DNA of 64,000 bases from Candidatus Bathyarchaeia archaeon (GCA_038880555.1 JAVZRN010000003.1:1-64000); one strand, 5' to 3'; shown: positions 33,366-42,463, counted from the first letter of the stretch. The notes: generated by a model not told the origin, from the letters alone. Translations and numbers: made by a program.

Positions 33366-33753
33366 ATGGGTAGCCGCGTTCCTTGTGATTGCGACGATGT
33401 CATCGCTTATGCTGGCAGCCTTCGCCATCACCAGCTACACGCTTGTAAAGCCCTTCACCGTGTCCATAACGACCGCCCCGTGCCCGCTCTCTATAACTTC
33501 CATGAGTTTCGCCTACGACCCAGACCTAAACCGATGGACGAGCTGCACCGTGCAAATAAACAACCCGACGACATCACCTGTCACGGCCACGGTTTACGTC
33601 TACCTCAAGAACGCCACAGCCAACACCATCGCCTCGGGACAACACGCTCAAACCTTCCCGGCGGGCAACACGGTCATCACGATCGCCCTCAACTGGGCTG
33701 AAGGCGCCACGGCCGACGACGTCGCGGGCGGCTATGCAGTCATCCAGCCGTAA
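33343..33753 (+). CDS. Secreted or membrane-anchored protein
   Basis: 136 residues from ATG 33343. A basic start and hydrophobic segment (WVAAFLVIATMSSLMLAAFA) precede a beta-rich domain with paired Cys (ITTAPCPLSI, WTSCTVQI) and an Ig-like pattern (TATVYVYLKNATANTIASGQ). Likely a surface or virion protein. Overlaps the preceding gene by 23 bases. Confidence 0.6.
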   Translation: MKMVQVPRWVAAFLVIATMSSLMLAAFAITSYTLVKPFTVSITTAPCPLSITSMSFAYDPDLNRWTSCTVQINNPTTSPVTATVYVYLKNATANTIASGQHAQTFPAGNTVITIALNWAEGATADDVAGGYAVIQP

Positions 33754-33776
33754 AGGGAGGTTAGGGGGAAGGCTGT

Positions 33777-34256
33777 ATGGAAGGTTTGGCTTGGCTTCTC
33801 CAGGTCGCCCTCGTGGCGCTCGCCTTCGGATGCGGGATTCCAGCGCTCGTCTACTTGGCGTATAAAGGGAACCTGCGGGAGCCAAAGAAGAGGGAAGAAG
33901 CGCCCATCATCGAGGGCTTTCCCGAAACACCATTTTTCACAGCTATGAAAAAAGGCGAGGAAGCCCAAAGGCTTTCCGCCGAAGTTTTCACAGCTATGAA
34001 AAGCAGACGCTCGACTGACGAGGACGTGGAGAGGCTCTCGGAGCTCGATAAGCCGGGCTGGGAGAGGATTTACGACCAAGTGGCCATCAAGGGCTTCTGC
34101 TACATTCCGAAGCCCGTGTTGAGGCGGATAGTCCGCGAGATCCTCGAGGAGCAGAGGGCTCTTGAAGAGGCGAAGGCTAAAAGCGAGGCTCAAGGCGACT
34201 TGGAGAAGCCGGTCAAACCGAAGCCCAGCGACAGGCTTGAGGTAAGGAGGGGTTGA
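33777..34256 (+). CDS. Membrane-anchored protein with repeated FTAMK
   Basis: 159 residues: one N-terminal membrane helix (WLLQVALVALAFGCGIPALV), then a charged helical cytoplasmic-type domain. FTAMK occurs twice (near residues 54 and 70); the underlying DNA is a repeated 18-bp palindrome matching two intergenic copies near 50.2 kb, so the DNA itself, not only the protein, seems selected. Confidence 0.6.
   Translation: MEGLAWLLQVALVALAFGCGIPALVYLAYKGNLREPKKREEAPIIEGFPETPFFTAMKKGEEAQRLSAEVFTAMKSRRSTDEDVERLSELDKPGWERIYDQVAIKGFCYIPKPVLRRIVREILEEQRALEEAKAKSEAQGDLEKPVKPKPSDRLEVRRG
33933..34002. promoter_or_regulatory. Two copies of the parS-like palindrome inside a gene
   Basis: TTTTTCACAGCTATGAAAAA at 33933-33952 and TTTTCACAGCTATGAAAA at 33985-34002. 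Each is a palindrome around AGCT with a single mismatched pair. Two further copies occur at 50188 and 50273. ParB sites in bacteria are often inside genes near the par locus, and these lie 2-3 kb from the ParB-like gene. Confidence 0.55.
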
Positions 34257-34259
34257 ATC

Positions 34260-34916
34260 TTGCGAAGGGCTTTCAAACACGCGTTCCTCATAATTCCCCT
34301 TTTCTTTATGTTCGCCGTGCAAAGCGTCGGGGCTCAATATCTCAACATCTCACGCTTCAGGCTTCCAAGCTACGAGCTTTACGCCCCAGCCCAGATAATC
34401 GTCAGCTTCGTCTACACCAACAACGTGAGCGTGAACGTCCGCACGTTGGGAACCAGCCTCTACAAGGTCACGACGAGCCCGGTCCAGATAATTTTCGAGG
34501 CTGACGCCTTCGACGTCTACTTCATAGACGCCGTCATCGCCTACTCCATACCCGTCAACCAGACCATCATCATAGGCTTGTACGAGGGCGGAAGGGCGAC
34601 GAAGGGCATAGAGTTCGACACCAACGCGGACCGCATAGAGATAAGCATTAAGGTAAGCGTCGTGGAGGCTCCGCGTTATCCGACAGCCGAGGAAATAGCC
34701 AACTCCATGTGGAGCTGGCTCCAAGCCCAACTGAGCGAGTTCATGGGACGCCAGGAGAACCTCGTCGAGGGCATAGGGAAGACGTCGCTGACGGTCGGCG
34801 TGTTGGGGGCCATAAGCTTCGCCGTCTGCTGCGTGCTCATCCTCGCGGTCTTCTACATCTATCGGCGGGTAGCCGAGCTTAACGAGTGGAGGCTCCACCA
34901 AGTGGAGGGTTCATGA
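34260..34916 (+). CDS. Exported protein with C-terminal membrane helix
   Basis: 218 residues from TTG 34260: signal peptide (HAFLIIPLFFMFAVQSVGAQ), beta-rich ectodomain (residues about 22-145), short helical stalk (MWSWLQAQLSEFMGRQENLV) and membrane helix (VGVLGAISFAVCCVLILAVF) with a basic tail. Likely a surface or virion envelope protein. Its stop overlaps the next start (ATGATGG). Confidence 0.6.
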   Translation: MRRAFKHAFLIIPLFFMFAVQSVGAQYLNISRFRLPSYELYAPAQIIVSFVYTNNVSVNVRTLGTSLYKVTTSPVQIIFEADAFDVYFIDAVIAYSIPVNQTIIIGLYEGGRATKGIEFDTNADRIEISIKVSVVEAPRYPTAEEIANSMWSWLQAQLSEFMGRQENLVEGIGKTSLTVGVLGAISFAVCCVLILAVFYIYRRVAELNEWRLHQVEGS

Positions 34917-35899
34917 TGGATTGGACGGACATCCTTCAATACCTTCCAAACCTCGCGTTAGGGCTCTTGGCGCTCATAATAATATTGGTTGTATGGGCTG
35001 TCTGGAGGGCGATAGCCCCAGCGGCCCCAGGGTTAAGCCTAGGCTACTACGAGATCGTGGGACGCCACTACGGAAGCAAGGTCATAAGGCGCATAAAGGG
35101 AACGCTTGTGGACTCAACGGAGTTCTTCCTATCGAGGGTCGAGGACCAATTCTTCCGCTTCATCAAAGAGGACCTCGAGGCGCTTATGAAAAAGCAGTCA
35201 AACCCTGACCAAAGCCTGAAAGAGCTCGTTGAAAAGCTCGAAAAGAGCGGAGAGCTTAGAATTTCAAACTTCATACGCATCGTCTTCACGCGTGAAAAGC
35301 TGTTCACGAAACACGCCATCATCCAATACAAGCACGTGGACAAGCCCCTGAACGCTTACGCCTCCTACGATCCCCAAGCCAAGTTCAGCTTGGGCTTCGG
35401 CTTCCTAACCCAAGGCGTCATAACCGGCACGATATACTCCATCCCAGTCCCATACACGATAGCCAAGCTTGGAAAGGTCCACGCCCACATCTTCATCCCA
35501 GACGCTCCTGAAGGGGAGCCCGAAAAGGAAATCCCCGAGCAATTGGCGAAGCTCGCCCTATACGCCCCGGCCTACGTCGAGCTGACCCAGCAGCTCAAGT
35601 CCAAGGACGAGATGATTAGGGAGCTTAGAAGGGATAGGGAGAAGACGAACAAGCAATTGGCCATCCACGCGGCGGCTTTGGACAGCGCCGCTACGGCGGT
35701 TCAAGGCTTCACTACGAAGGCTAAGCTCGGGCAGATGCTTATGGAGAGGGGCTTCGACCTGATGGACTTCATAACCGTTGCCTTTCCGACGGTCATCGGA
35801 TGCCTCGTGGCCGAAGCGGTCAACGTCCCGGCAGTCGCGGGCTCCCTGATTGGGCTCCTCATCGGCGGCTTCTTCGTCTTTAGGAGGCTGGGCAGATGA
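34913..35899 (+). CDS. Membrane protein with cytoplasmic coiled coil
   Basis: About 328 residues from ATG 34913. One N-terminal helix (NLALGLLALIIILVVWAVWR), a soluble alpha/beta domain, a coiled coil (QQLKSKDEMIRELRRDREKT), and a C-terminal hairpin of hydrophobic helices (DFITVAFPTVIGCLVAEA, AGSLIGLLIGGFFVF). No family recognised. The coupled position before the ATPase gene suggests a membrane part of the same apparatus. Confidence 0.55.
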   Translation: MMDWTDILQYLPNLALGLLALIIILVVWAVWRAIAPAAPGLSLGYYEIVGRHYGSKVIRRIKGTLVDSTEFFLSRVEDQFFRFIKEDLEALMKKQSNPDQSLKELVEKLEKSGELRISNFIRIVFTREKLFTKHAIIQYKHVDKPLNAYASYDPQAKFSLGFGFLTQGVITGTIYSIPVPYTIAKLGKVHAHIFIPDAPEGEPEKEIPEQLAKLALYAPAYVELTQQLKSKDEMIRELRRDREKTNKQLAIHAAALDSAATAVQGFTTKAKLGQMLMERGFDLMDFITVAFPTVIGCLVAEAVNVPAVAGSLIGLLIGGFFVFRRLGR

Positions 35900-36126
35900 T
35901 CGAGAGGCGGTTTCCCCTATCGTTGAGGCCCCTCATCTACAAGTGCGACACCTTCATGGAGGAAGACGACAGCTACGACTCCGTAACCGTCATAATCGTA
36001 CCCGTCAAGTTTTCGGACTACGGCAACTATTGGACGGTGAAGTGGAGCTGCAACAGGGGGGAAAGCTGCAAGAACGAGTCGTGCGTCTACGCGGTGAGGA
36101 GGCAGAGGGAGGGACCTAACAGGTGA
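35896..36126 (+). CDS. Small hypothetical protein with Cys cluster
   Basis: 76 residues from ATG 35896, overlapping both neighbours by 4 bases. Contains WSCNRGESCKNESCVYAV, three closely spaced Cys, and an acidic stretch (MEEDDSYDSVTVIIVPVKF). No family recognised; coupled translation supports it. Confidence 0.55.
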   Translation: MIERRFPLSLRPLIYKCDTFMEEDDSYDSVTVIIVPVKFSDYGNYWTVKWSCNRGESCKNESCVYAVRRQREGPNR

Positions 36127-36917
36127 GCCTCGAGTCTGTCACGCTTCGCAACGAGCTAAAGCAAATCGCCAAAGCAAGGCGAAGGCTCATGAAACGGGTC
36201 AAAGCCTTCAGGGAGTTCATCCTATCGGACGAAGCCTTCGACGACGACCGCGAGTTCGAGAGGAGGCTGTCGGCTGTTCAGGACAGCGTGATCACGCTGG
36301 CCGAGCTCACGGTTCCCCCTACCGAGTACACGGCGGCGGCGATGGAAAGGGCGAAGGAAGCGCCTGAGAAAGCCGAGAAACAGCTCACGCTGGAACAATA
36401 CACGGAAAAGGCGTTCACGCTTCCCAAGGCCCTCGTGTCGGCCGTTGTCGCTTTCGGCACGTTTGTTTTGGCTGAGAAAAGCATCATCCCGCCCATCGCA
36501 GTTTTCGGGGTCGTCGCCGCAATTTTGGCCTTCGCCTTCGCCCCTCAGCTAAAGGAGCTCATCCGAGCCTTCCAAGAGAAGAAGCCCGAGGCGATCGAGG
36601 AAGAGGAGCTCACGCTTGAGGAAATCGAGAAGATAAGCGAGATGTTCTCCGAAATCCGCAACAAATACGTCAGCGCCTACTTTCTGATTCGCTGGCAAGG
36701 CCGTCCCGACGAGCCCATCCCAGAGGCCTTCGAGGGGCTGGGCTGGGCAAAGGAATTGCTCATTAGGGGGGAGCAGATGAAACGCACGCTTCCTCACGAG
36801 TTCGTGGGCAAGATAGGCAAAATAGTGAACGCTTGCGAGAGGAGCATCTGGCAGAGGAAGCAGTTCATCGTTTCAGCCATGGTTCAGTCGATGGCGTCCC
36901 TAGCTGTCCAGAGGTGA
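36123..36917 (+). CDS. Helical membrane protein next to the ATPase
   Basis: 264 residues from GTG 36123. Long amphipathic helices (RNELKQIAKARRRLMKRVKA) are followed by two membrane helices (PKALVSAVVAFGTFVLAE, IPPIAVFGVVAAILAFAFAP) and an acidic helical domain (EEEELTLEEIEKISEMFSEI). The ATPase gene follows after 4 bases, so this may anchor it at the membrane. Confidence 0.55.
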   Translation: MSLESVTLRNELKQIAKARRRLMKRVKAFREFILSDEAFDDDREFERRLSAVQDSVITLAELTVPPTEYTAAAMERAKEAPEKAEKQLTLEQYTEKAFTLPKALVSAVVAFGTFVLAEKSIIPPIAVFGVVAAILAFAFAPQLKELIRAFQEKKPEAIEEEELTLEEIEKISEMFSEIRNKYVSAYFLIRWQGRPDEPIPEAFEGLGWAKELLIRGEQMKRTLPHEFVGKIGKIVNACERSIWQRKQFIVSAMVQSMASLAVQR

Positions 36918-36921
36918 CCGT

Positions 36922-39036
36922 ATGGAGGAGCCCAGCCAAGCCAGGGGCATAGTGGGCGTTCACGCTCAGATGCTGATAGACAGCATCAACAAGAGGCTCT
37001 CCGAGGCCCACGCTGGAAGGGGTGGCCTCGAGGCCTTAAGTCAATTCCTCGACCAAGTGGACTGGGTAGAGGAGATCCGCCCGCTGAAGGCACGGCTAAA
37101 GAGCCTCACTCTCCTCTTCGAGCGGGCCCTCGGACAATGCAGCAAGGAGATGATGGCTAGACCGCTCGGGAAACGCTACTTCGAGATCACAGAGCAGATG
37201 GGGTTCATCTGCCCAAAGTGTCGCAAGCTCGTGAGCACCGTGCTGGCCGACCATTTAAAAGAAAGGTGCCCTGATTGTCAGACGAAGCTCAAGTCGGCCT
37301 ACACTTACTCGCTCATGTCGCTTGTAAAGGATGGCGTCTTCCCACGCCAGCTACCTGAAGCCGTGATGATGAATTTCGCCTACGACGCCCTTGCCGACGC
37401 CTACGTCGACGCTTACAAGGCCTTCGGGCTGGCCATGCAGGAAACCGCCAAAAGGCTCGGCTGGGAGTTTTTCTCCCTCGACCCGAGGACCGACTTTTAC
37501 CTCGACGGCCTGTTCTACGGAAGGTTCGCGGGCGAGCAGAAAATCCCTAAGGAGGAGAAGGAGTGCCTGCAATTCTTGGCAAGGGGCAACCTGGCGATGG
37601 TCCCCTTTGAAAAGGCCGAGAAGCTCATCAGGCTCGCCATAAACGTCGTCAAGTTCGGCTACCTCGCCGAGGTCTTACGGATTCCAGGCGCGGAACAGAA
37701 GTACCGCGACTTGGTCGAAGAATACAGCGCACTCTACGACGAAATCAACTCCTACATAAGGAAGGTCAAGCCCGAGCTTTTCATGCCAAAGAAGCCTGTC
37801 TGGAAGTTTAAGCGTGGAGGCGGATACTATGCCCCTTGCTTCAGGCTCAACAAGGCGAGCTGGACGTCCGGGCAGATTGCGGGCCTCGCTGTTCTCGAGC
37901 CCCTCTACAAGCTTCCCGTTTTCTCCAAGGCCGACATGGGAGCCGTCCAAACGGTTTACGGGCGTTTCGGAAGCGGCAAAACCTTCCTCTTAAGCTCGCT
38001 GATATGCTACGCCTTCTACAAGCGCTACGAAACCGCCCTCATCCCGCTCAACGACAAGACCAACAGTTACAGCCTCGCGGCCCTTCCCATGTTCGGATAC
38101 AGCCGCAACACGACCAAGCTGCTGAAGCTTTTGGACGTCTTGGACGTCGAGCCCAAAGGCATCCCGACTATAACCGTGACGGTTCTGCGGAAGGGCGAGG
38201 AGATAGAGGACCTAGCGAGCCATCCGCCCACGATCTTCGACAGGGTCATCGAGGTCGAAAGCTACCGCAACTTCACCCCCGACTTCAATATATTAATGTC
38301 CGAGCTGAAGGCGGAGGCGGAGAAGCACGGGTTGAGCGTCCCAGCGGGCATAATCGCCTTCAGAAACCTCCGCAGGGAAATAAGCGACAAGGTCTACGTA
38401 GACGTCCAAGTGGCAACCCGCGTTATAGAGGCGTTTGACGACTGGCGAAAGGGCCACATGAGCCGACCCATGCGCTTGGTGCTGGACGAGGTCAGCTACA
38501 TGGCGACAAGCTACGCCGTCAAGCACGCCATGGACAAGCTCGTGGCCGGAGCCACCATAACCGACTTCTTAAAAGAGGCTAGGCGAAACAACGTAAGCGT
38601 AGACGCAGCCACCCAGTTGCCCGTTGAAATCATGAGAGGCTTGAGGGGAGCCGCCACAAACATCTTCTTCCGCGACCTCCAAGCCGAACGCTCAAGGCTA
38701 AAAAGCCCCATAGACGTGCTCCTCGAGCAGCTCCAGCTAAAGGACGAGCCGCTCAAGCCCATAATCCGCGATATGAACGTTCGGGGCGCGTTGCCGAAGG
38801 GCCTATGGTTCTGGTATCACCAGCCGAAATACGACATCCAAGTAGTCAGGCCCGCCCCGCCTACGTTCTGCATCTACGACCCTGAAGCCAAAATGTCGCC
38901 CCTTGAGATAATCAGGGCATACGAGAGGGAAACCCACCAGAAAATCCTCCTTAAAAGCTGGAACGAGGTCAAGAGGCTCGAAGCCAAAAGCGGCGGAAGA
39001 CGAGGCGAGCTGCCTAGCACCTTCCTCTACGGCTGA
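36922..39036 (+). CDS. Zinc-finger P-loop ATPase, possible DNA packaging or transfer motor
   Basis: 704 residues. A zinc ribbon (GFICPKCRKLVSTVLADHLK, then CPDCQTKL, about residues 95-125) precedes an ATPase domain: Walker A YGRFGSGKTFLLSSLICY near residue 350 and Walker B MRLVLDEVSYMAT near residue 517, with DAATQLPVEIMRG as a sensor-like segment. It belongs to the broad HerA/FtsK/VirD4-like group by these motifs, though homology was not tested. In archaeal viruses and plasmids such motors package or transfer DNA. Last of the rightward block starting at 32988. Confidence 0.65.
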   Translation: MEEPSQARGIVGVHAQMLIDSINKRLSEAHAGRGGLEALSQFLDQVDWVEEIRPLKARLKSLTLLFERALGQCSKEMMARPLGKRYFEITEQMGFICPKCRKLVSTVLADHLKERCPDCQTKLKSAYTYSLMSLVKDGVFPRQLPEAVMMNFAYDALADAYVDAYKAFGLAMQETAKRLGWEFFSLDPRTDFYLDGLFYGRFAGEQKIPKEEKECLQFLARGNLAMVPFEKAEKLIRLAINVVKFGYLAEVLRIPGAEQKYRDLVEEYSALYDEINSYIRKVKPELFMPKKPVWKFKRGGGYYAPCFRLNKASWTSGQIAGLAVLEPLYKLPVFSKADMGAVQTVYGRFGSGKTFLLSSLICYAFYKRYETALIPLNDKTNSYSLAALPMFGYSRNTTKLLKLLDVLDVEPKGIPTITVTVLRKGEEIEDLASHPPTIFDRVIEVESYRNFTPDFNILMSELKAEAEKHGLSVPAGIIAFRNLRREISDKVYVDVQVATRVIEAFDDWRKGHMSRPMRLVLDEVSYMATSYAVKHAMDKLVAGATITDFLKEARRNNVSVDAATQLPVEIMRGLRGAATNIFFRDLQAERSRLKSPIDVLLEQLQLKDEPLKPIIRDMNVRGALPKGLWFWYHQPKYDIQVVRPAPPTFCIYDPEAKMSPLEIIRAYERETHQKILLKSWNEVKRLEAKSGGRRGELPSTFLYG

Positions 39037-39048
39037 AATTTTAAAGCC

Positions 39049-39720
39049 TTAGCCTCTCAAGGCCGACGTTTGGATGTCCACGAGCATGGCCTTCAATCCT
39101 GCGGCCACTATCTGAACCTCTATGCCCGCCTGAACCGCGGCGCTTTTTGTGGACGTGACGCCCGTTGAGAACGTGGCTATGGCCGTCACGTTCGCCGTCG
39201 CCACTATCCGATAGGTTCCGCTTCCCAGGGCAGCCTCAATATCGACGTCGTCAAGCCACATCCTCCACATCTCAAAGTAGCTTGCCTTTTTAACGTTGGA
39301 CATCTGCATATTCACGCCCGTCTTTTTCCACATATTCTCCGTCCGTAGGGTCACGCTTCCAGCGGTCGCCTTTATTGGACCTTTAAGCTCGAGGCACGTG
39401 AGCTCGCCGTCCCAGTCAAGGTAGACGTAGACGACCCACGTAACCCTCTTGATGGGTTCGCCGGAACAATAAACCGTCAGCGGGAAAAGCGTAAATTGGA
39501 TCTGGCTTGGGTCAACCGCTTGAACCCGTCCATCGGCATACTCTACGATTACGCCTAACCCGACCTTTCCTGAGGATGCGACGTTGCCCGTGCCTTCCCC
39601 GCTTGGCGCTTCTACGCCGCCGTAATGAACCTCATGCGTCGCAACATAAAAGACGACGCCTATGATGAGCATCAACGCAAGAAAGAGGACAGCTACAACC
39701 CATCCGGTGACCTTCCTCAT
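39049..39720 (-). CDS. Membrane-anchored surface protein, paralog of the 54410 gene
   Basis: 223 residues: N-terminal anchor (WVVAVLFLALMLIIGVVFYV) then a beta-rich exterior domain. The pattern VEYADGRVQAVDPSQIQF followed by PLTVYCSGEPI matches VRFKDGTTQTFE and PLSLYVGGREI in the protein encoded at 54410, so the two are distant paralogs. Leader motif at 39738-39744, 17 bases before ATG. Confidence 0.55.
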   Translation of the reverse strand: MRKVTGWVVAVLFLALMLIIGVVFYVATHEVHYGGVEAPSGEGTGNVASSGKVGLGVIVEYADGRVQAVDPSQIQFTLFPLTVYCSGEPIKRVTWVVYVYLDWDGELTCLELKGPIKATAGSVTLRTENMWKKTGVNMQMSNVKKASYFEMWRMWLDDVDIEAALGSGTYRIVATANVTAIATFSTGVTSTKSAAVQAGIEVQIVAAGLKAMLVDIQTSALRG

Positions 39721-39749
39721 AGGAACCCCTCACATTAGAAAAATTGAGG

Positions 39750-40925
39750 CTAAGACCTCGCTCCACCCGCTCCGATCAAAATCGTGGCGGCGGCCCTCTT
39801 TGGCAAGGTGAGGACGAAGACGATGATGGCTATTACGGCTAGGGCTATCACCAGAATCCAGAACCAATTCTTTCCGAACCAGTCGCCCACGGCCTTGAAG
39901 AAGTCGCTAATCGGGTCCCTCGTCCAAGTCGGAGGCGTGTGAGGCGTCAACTGTGGCACCTCGTCGGAAGCCAGGTAAACGGTCCATCGCCCGACGACGA
40001 AGGCGTAAACGACGAACTTCAGATACACGCTTGGAAACTTCCACTTGTGCCAAATCTGCCAGTCGAACCATGTCTTAACCGGGAAGTTTAGGAGCGTTAT
40101 CCGCGTCCAATACTCGTTTCTGAAGATAGCTGGATCGAGCTCCGCGCCTTGGTAGGCGAGGAGCCTCTGCTCAAGGTTTATCGGCGTCCCACCCCTCTGG
40201 TAATAGATGCCCAGAGCTTCCCCTGGAGCCTTCGGAAATAGGTCCACGAGGGCTTGGATGTCCGGGTCGTTCTTGATTTCCCGCTTGTCCTGGTCGAAGG
40301 CTGCGAAGGCGATGTTTTCCAGCCCTATGTAGGCTGGGGCCAGAAAGAGCTGGTCCGGGTTGTCCTTGAAGTATGGATAGTTTTTGGGCATTATCTTGAT
40401 CCACAGGGTCGTGTCAGCGTAGTTCGGATACCACGTGATGATGTTGAAGGCCGTCGTGTCGCACGTTTCAGCCTCCGTGCCGCTCATCCAAATGTTGACC
40501 GCCCATGTCATGCGATAGCGCCACATCTCAAACTGGTAGACCTTCTTCACCTTCGTCCCGTTGGAGAGCGTAACGGTTCCCTTGTCCACGGTCCACGCGT
40601 AATGCTTCGGCTCGACCTCCGTGTCAACGGTGAAGGGCTGCTGGCTGGCGCACAGGTCGGGCCAGCCGTCGTATTGGTCGTCAGGGTCAAAGGTCATGGT
40701 GAAGCCAAACTGCCTCATCGAAGGCTTTTTCCCAGAAGGGCACTCCGTCGTGCTATACCAATTGCGCTCCCAGTAGAGGCTGTGGAATTGGGCTTCGAGC
40801 CCTTGGGCACCCGTCAAGAAGCCAGGCGTTTCCATCAAGGGAAACACGCCGCCTTTAATGAGCGCGAACAAGGCGACAAGCGTGATGAGGGCTATCGCCA
40901 AAGCTCCCTTTCGCTTCTTCCCCAA
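39750..40925 (-). CDS. Large exported protein with C-terminal membrane helix
   Basis: About 391 residues. TTG 40925 is preferred because GGTGA lies correctly before it and the leader motif (40940-40946) would almost touch the upstream TTG 40937. Signal-type helix (ALAIALITLVALFALIKGGV), Trp/Tyr-rich exterior domain of about 320 residues with paired Cys, and C-terminal helix (NWFWILVIALAVIAIIVFVL). Unknown family; envelope or spike protein is a guess. Confidence 0.55.
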   Translation of the reverse strand: MGKKRKGALAIALITLVALFALIKGGVFPLMETPGFLTGAQGLEAQFHSLYWERNWYSTTECPSGKKPSMRQFGFTMTFDPDDQYDGWPDLCASQQPFTVDTEVEPKHYAWTVDKGTVTLSNGTKVKKVYQFEMWRYRMTWAVNIWMSGTEAETCDTTAFNIITWYPNYADTTLWIKIMPKNYPYFKDNPDQLFLAPAYIGLENIAFAAFDQDKREIKNDPDIQALVDLFPKAPGEALGIYYQRGGTPINLEQRLLAYQGAELDPAIFRNEYWTRITLLNFPVKTWFDWQIWHKWKFPSVYLKFVVYAFVVGRWTVYLASDEVPQLTPHTPPTWTRDPISDFFKAVGDWFGKNWFWILVIALAVIAIIVFVLTLPKRAAATILIGAGGARS

Positions 40926-40955
40926 GCTTTTCACCAAAAGAAAAATAGGGGTTAG

Positions 40956-41390
40956 TTAGCGCTTCTGCACAGCTCCGACGACGATAAAAGCCAACCCGAT
41001 GAAGCCTAGCGCTAAACCGAACAGCAGCACGGGGCCTCTCTCGCCCGTAAGCCTGAAGCCTATCAGACCGATAAGCGATAAGCCCTCGCCAAAGTAGACC
41101 TTGATGGCGTTGAGGTCGTAGTCGTCTATCAAGCCGTCCTGGTTGAAGTCCAAACGGGCGTTGTAACGGTCGTCGCCTGCGGAGCTCCCGTAGGCCCTCG
41201 CGACCAAAACAATATCCAGCATATCCACTTTCCCGTCGTTGTTCACGTCGTAGTCGCGCCAGTCTACCTCGCCGTCGCCGTTCATGTCCTTGATGTCGTA
41301 GGGGAAGGACCAGCCCGCGTAAACCATTATCGCCCCGATGATGAGCAACGCCAAGCCGCCTAGCATCAACTTCCTTTTGTTAAGCGCCAC
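40956..41390 (-). CDS. Dockerin-like calcium-binding membrane protein
   Basis: About 144 residues from GTG 41390. First membrane helix (LMLGGLALLIIGAIMVYAGW), then loops of dockerin/EF-hand type: DMNGDGEVDWRDYDVNNDGK, VDMLDIVLVARAYG, DFNQDGLIDDYDLNAIKVYF; then a second membrane helix (GPVLLFGLALGFIGLAFIVV). Type I dockerins bind cohesin domains through such Ca-loaded repeats. Here the module is held between two membrane segments, which is unusual. Confidence 0.7.
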   Translation of the reverse strand: MALNKRKLMLGGLALLIIGAIMVYAGWSFPYDIKDMNGDGEVDWRDYDVNNDGKVDMLDIVLVARAYGSSAGDDRYNARLDFNQDGLIDDYDLNAIKVYFGEGLSLIGLIGFRLTGERGPVLLFGLALGFIGLAFIVVGAVQKR

Positions 41391-41404
41391 GGCCCACACC
41401 AAAG

Positions 41405-41422
41405 GAAAAATGCGGATTTTTC
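41405..41422. promoter_or_regulatory. Divergent leader palindrome GAAAAAT-GCGG-ATTTTTC
   Basis: The 39-base gap between the divergent starts (41390 leftward and 41430 rightward) contains one leader motif per strand, joined tail to tail by a 4-base spacer. The same design recurs at 50648-50665. No usual TATA box is visible in the gap. No transcript enters here from either side, so the T tracts cannot be terminators of upstream genes; a promoter or operator function is favoured. Confidence 0.65.
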
Positions 41423-41429
41423 AAGCGGA

Positions 41430-42029
41430 ATGTCGCAGACGAGCGAAGTCGGCCTCTTCACGTTTTACGCTTACATCGGGAGGCACGGCTCCAAGATACC
41501 CATCCAGCCCAGCTTGGACCATCTTCCCCACGATTGGCCCGAGTTGAAGGAGCACCTGCTCGACAAGGTAAGGAAAGCCTACTTGACGTACAACGTCGTG
41601 GAAGCTCAATGGAGCTTTGAAAGGCACGTGTCGAGCAGGATGAAGGTTTACAGGCAGACCATCCGCAGCTACCGCCCGAGGGCGTTCCATTGGGCTAGGA
41701 ATGCCCTTGCCTACTTCGTTATCGAGTATATTGAGCATTCAGACACAATAAGGATAAAGCAAGCCTCCTTCTCGCCTGCCCTGAGCCGAATAGCCCAAGA
41801 ATACCGCGAGGAGGAGAAGGGCGAGAGGTACGCCGTCAAACCAGTCGTCCCGCAGACCTACAAGTCCCTGGCAGAGGACCCGCTCGCAATCATCCGTGAG
41901 CTATCGGCTTTAAGGTATCCCGACTACTCCAAAACACAGCGCCCAAAATATGGGAAGGAGCCTAGAGAGTTCCACTCATCGCTAGGAAGCTACGTTCCCT
42001 TCGGCCAGAGGCTCAAGGAGTCCCGCTAG
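41430..42029 (+). CDS. Hypothetical basic protein
   Basis: 199 residues from ATG 41430, eight bases after an ATTTTTC element. Rich in Tyr, Arg and His (RRSYRPRAF-like segments, LREL/ALRYPDYSKTQRPKY near the C-terminus). Mostly helical, soluble, no domain recognised. It is convergent with the 42463 gene, overlapping its end by 4 bases. Confidence 0.5.
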   Translation: MSQTSEVGLFTFYAYIGRHGSKIPIQPSLDHLPHDWPELKEHLLDKVRKAYLTYNVVEAQWSFERHVSSRMKVYRQTIRSYRPRAFHWARNALAYFVIEYIEHSDTIRIKQASFSPALSRIAQEYREEEKGERYAVKPVVPQTYKSLAEDPLAIIRELSALRYPDYSKTQRPKYGKEPREFHSSLGSYVPFGQRLKESR

Positions 42030-42463
42030 CCAACCGCCGATACTATAATGTCGAAGGCGAAGCTGTCGATGTTTTGAACGTCGCCCGACAAGTGGAGGCT
42101 GAAGGTCACGGGAATCACGGCCATCGGGGCGAGCCATTGCCCATCGTAGTCCCACGTGAGCTCTATGAAGGCGCCTGCCTCGGGCGGACGCCAGTTCTCC
42201 GTCCTCATAGCCAGGGTTGCCATCGAGTTGCCCTCGTTTCTGATGTAAACCGTGACGTTCTTGGTTTCTCCAGGCTCAAGGACCCCCCAGGCAATGCTTG
42301 AAACGGGGCTTGTGCAGGCGGCGTCCCAATAGACCCCTACGCCTATCGCTTTAACCGAGCCAACGTTTCCGAAGCGGTAGCTCGAGGAAAGAATCCCTTG
42401 AGCCAGCATGGCAGATGCCACTAACAGCAACGCTGCAAACAAGCCTATCTTAAGGCTGTTCAC
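42026..42463 (-). CDS. Small secreted protein
   Basis: 145 residues from GTG 42463: signal peptide (IGLFAALLLVASAMLAQGIL), then a beta-sandwich-like domain (VGVYWDAACTSPVSSIAWGV, PGETKNVTVYIRNEGNSMAT). Similar small exported proteins with a VYWD..C start and W-G-x-L-E-P-G are common in Bathyarchaeia-type genomes, in my recollection. A weak form of the leader motif (AAATTTCTC) lies upstream. Confidence 0.55.
   Translation of the reverse strand: MNSLKIGLFAALLLVASAMLAQGILSSSYRFGNVGSVKAIGVGVYWDAACTSPVSSIAWGVLEPGETKNVTVYIRNEGNSMATLAMRTENWRPPEAGAFIELTWDYDGQWLAPMAVIPVTFSLHLSGDVQNIDSFAFDIIVSAVG

Noticed and set aside
36922-39036. Terminase large subunit
   Set aside because: The ATPase has Walker motifs but I could not see a terminase-type nuclease domain; HerA/FtsK-like motor is the safer call.
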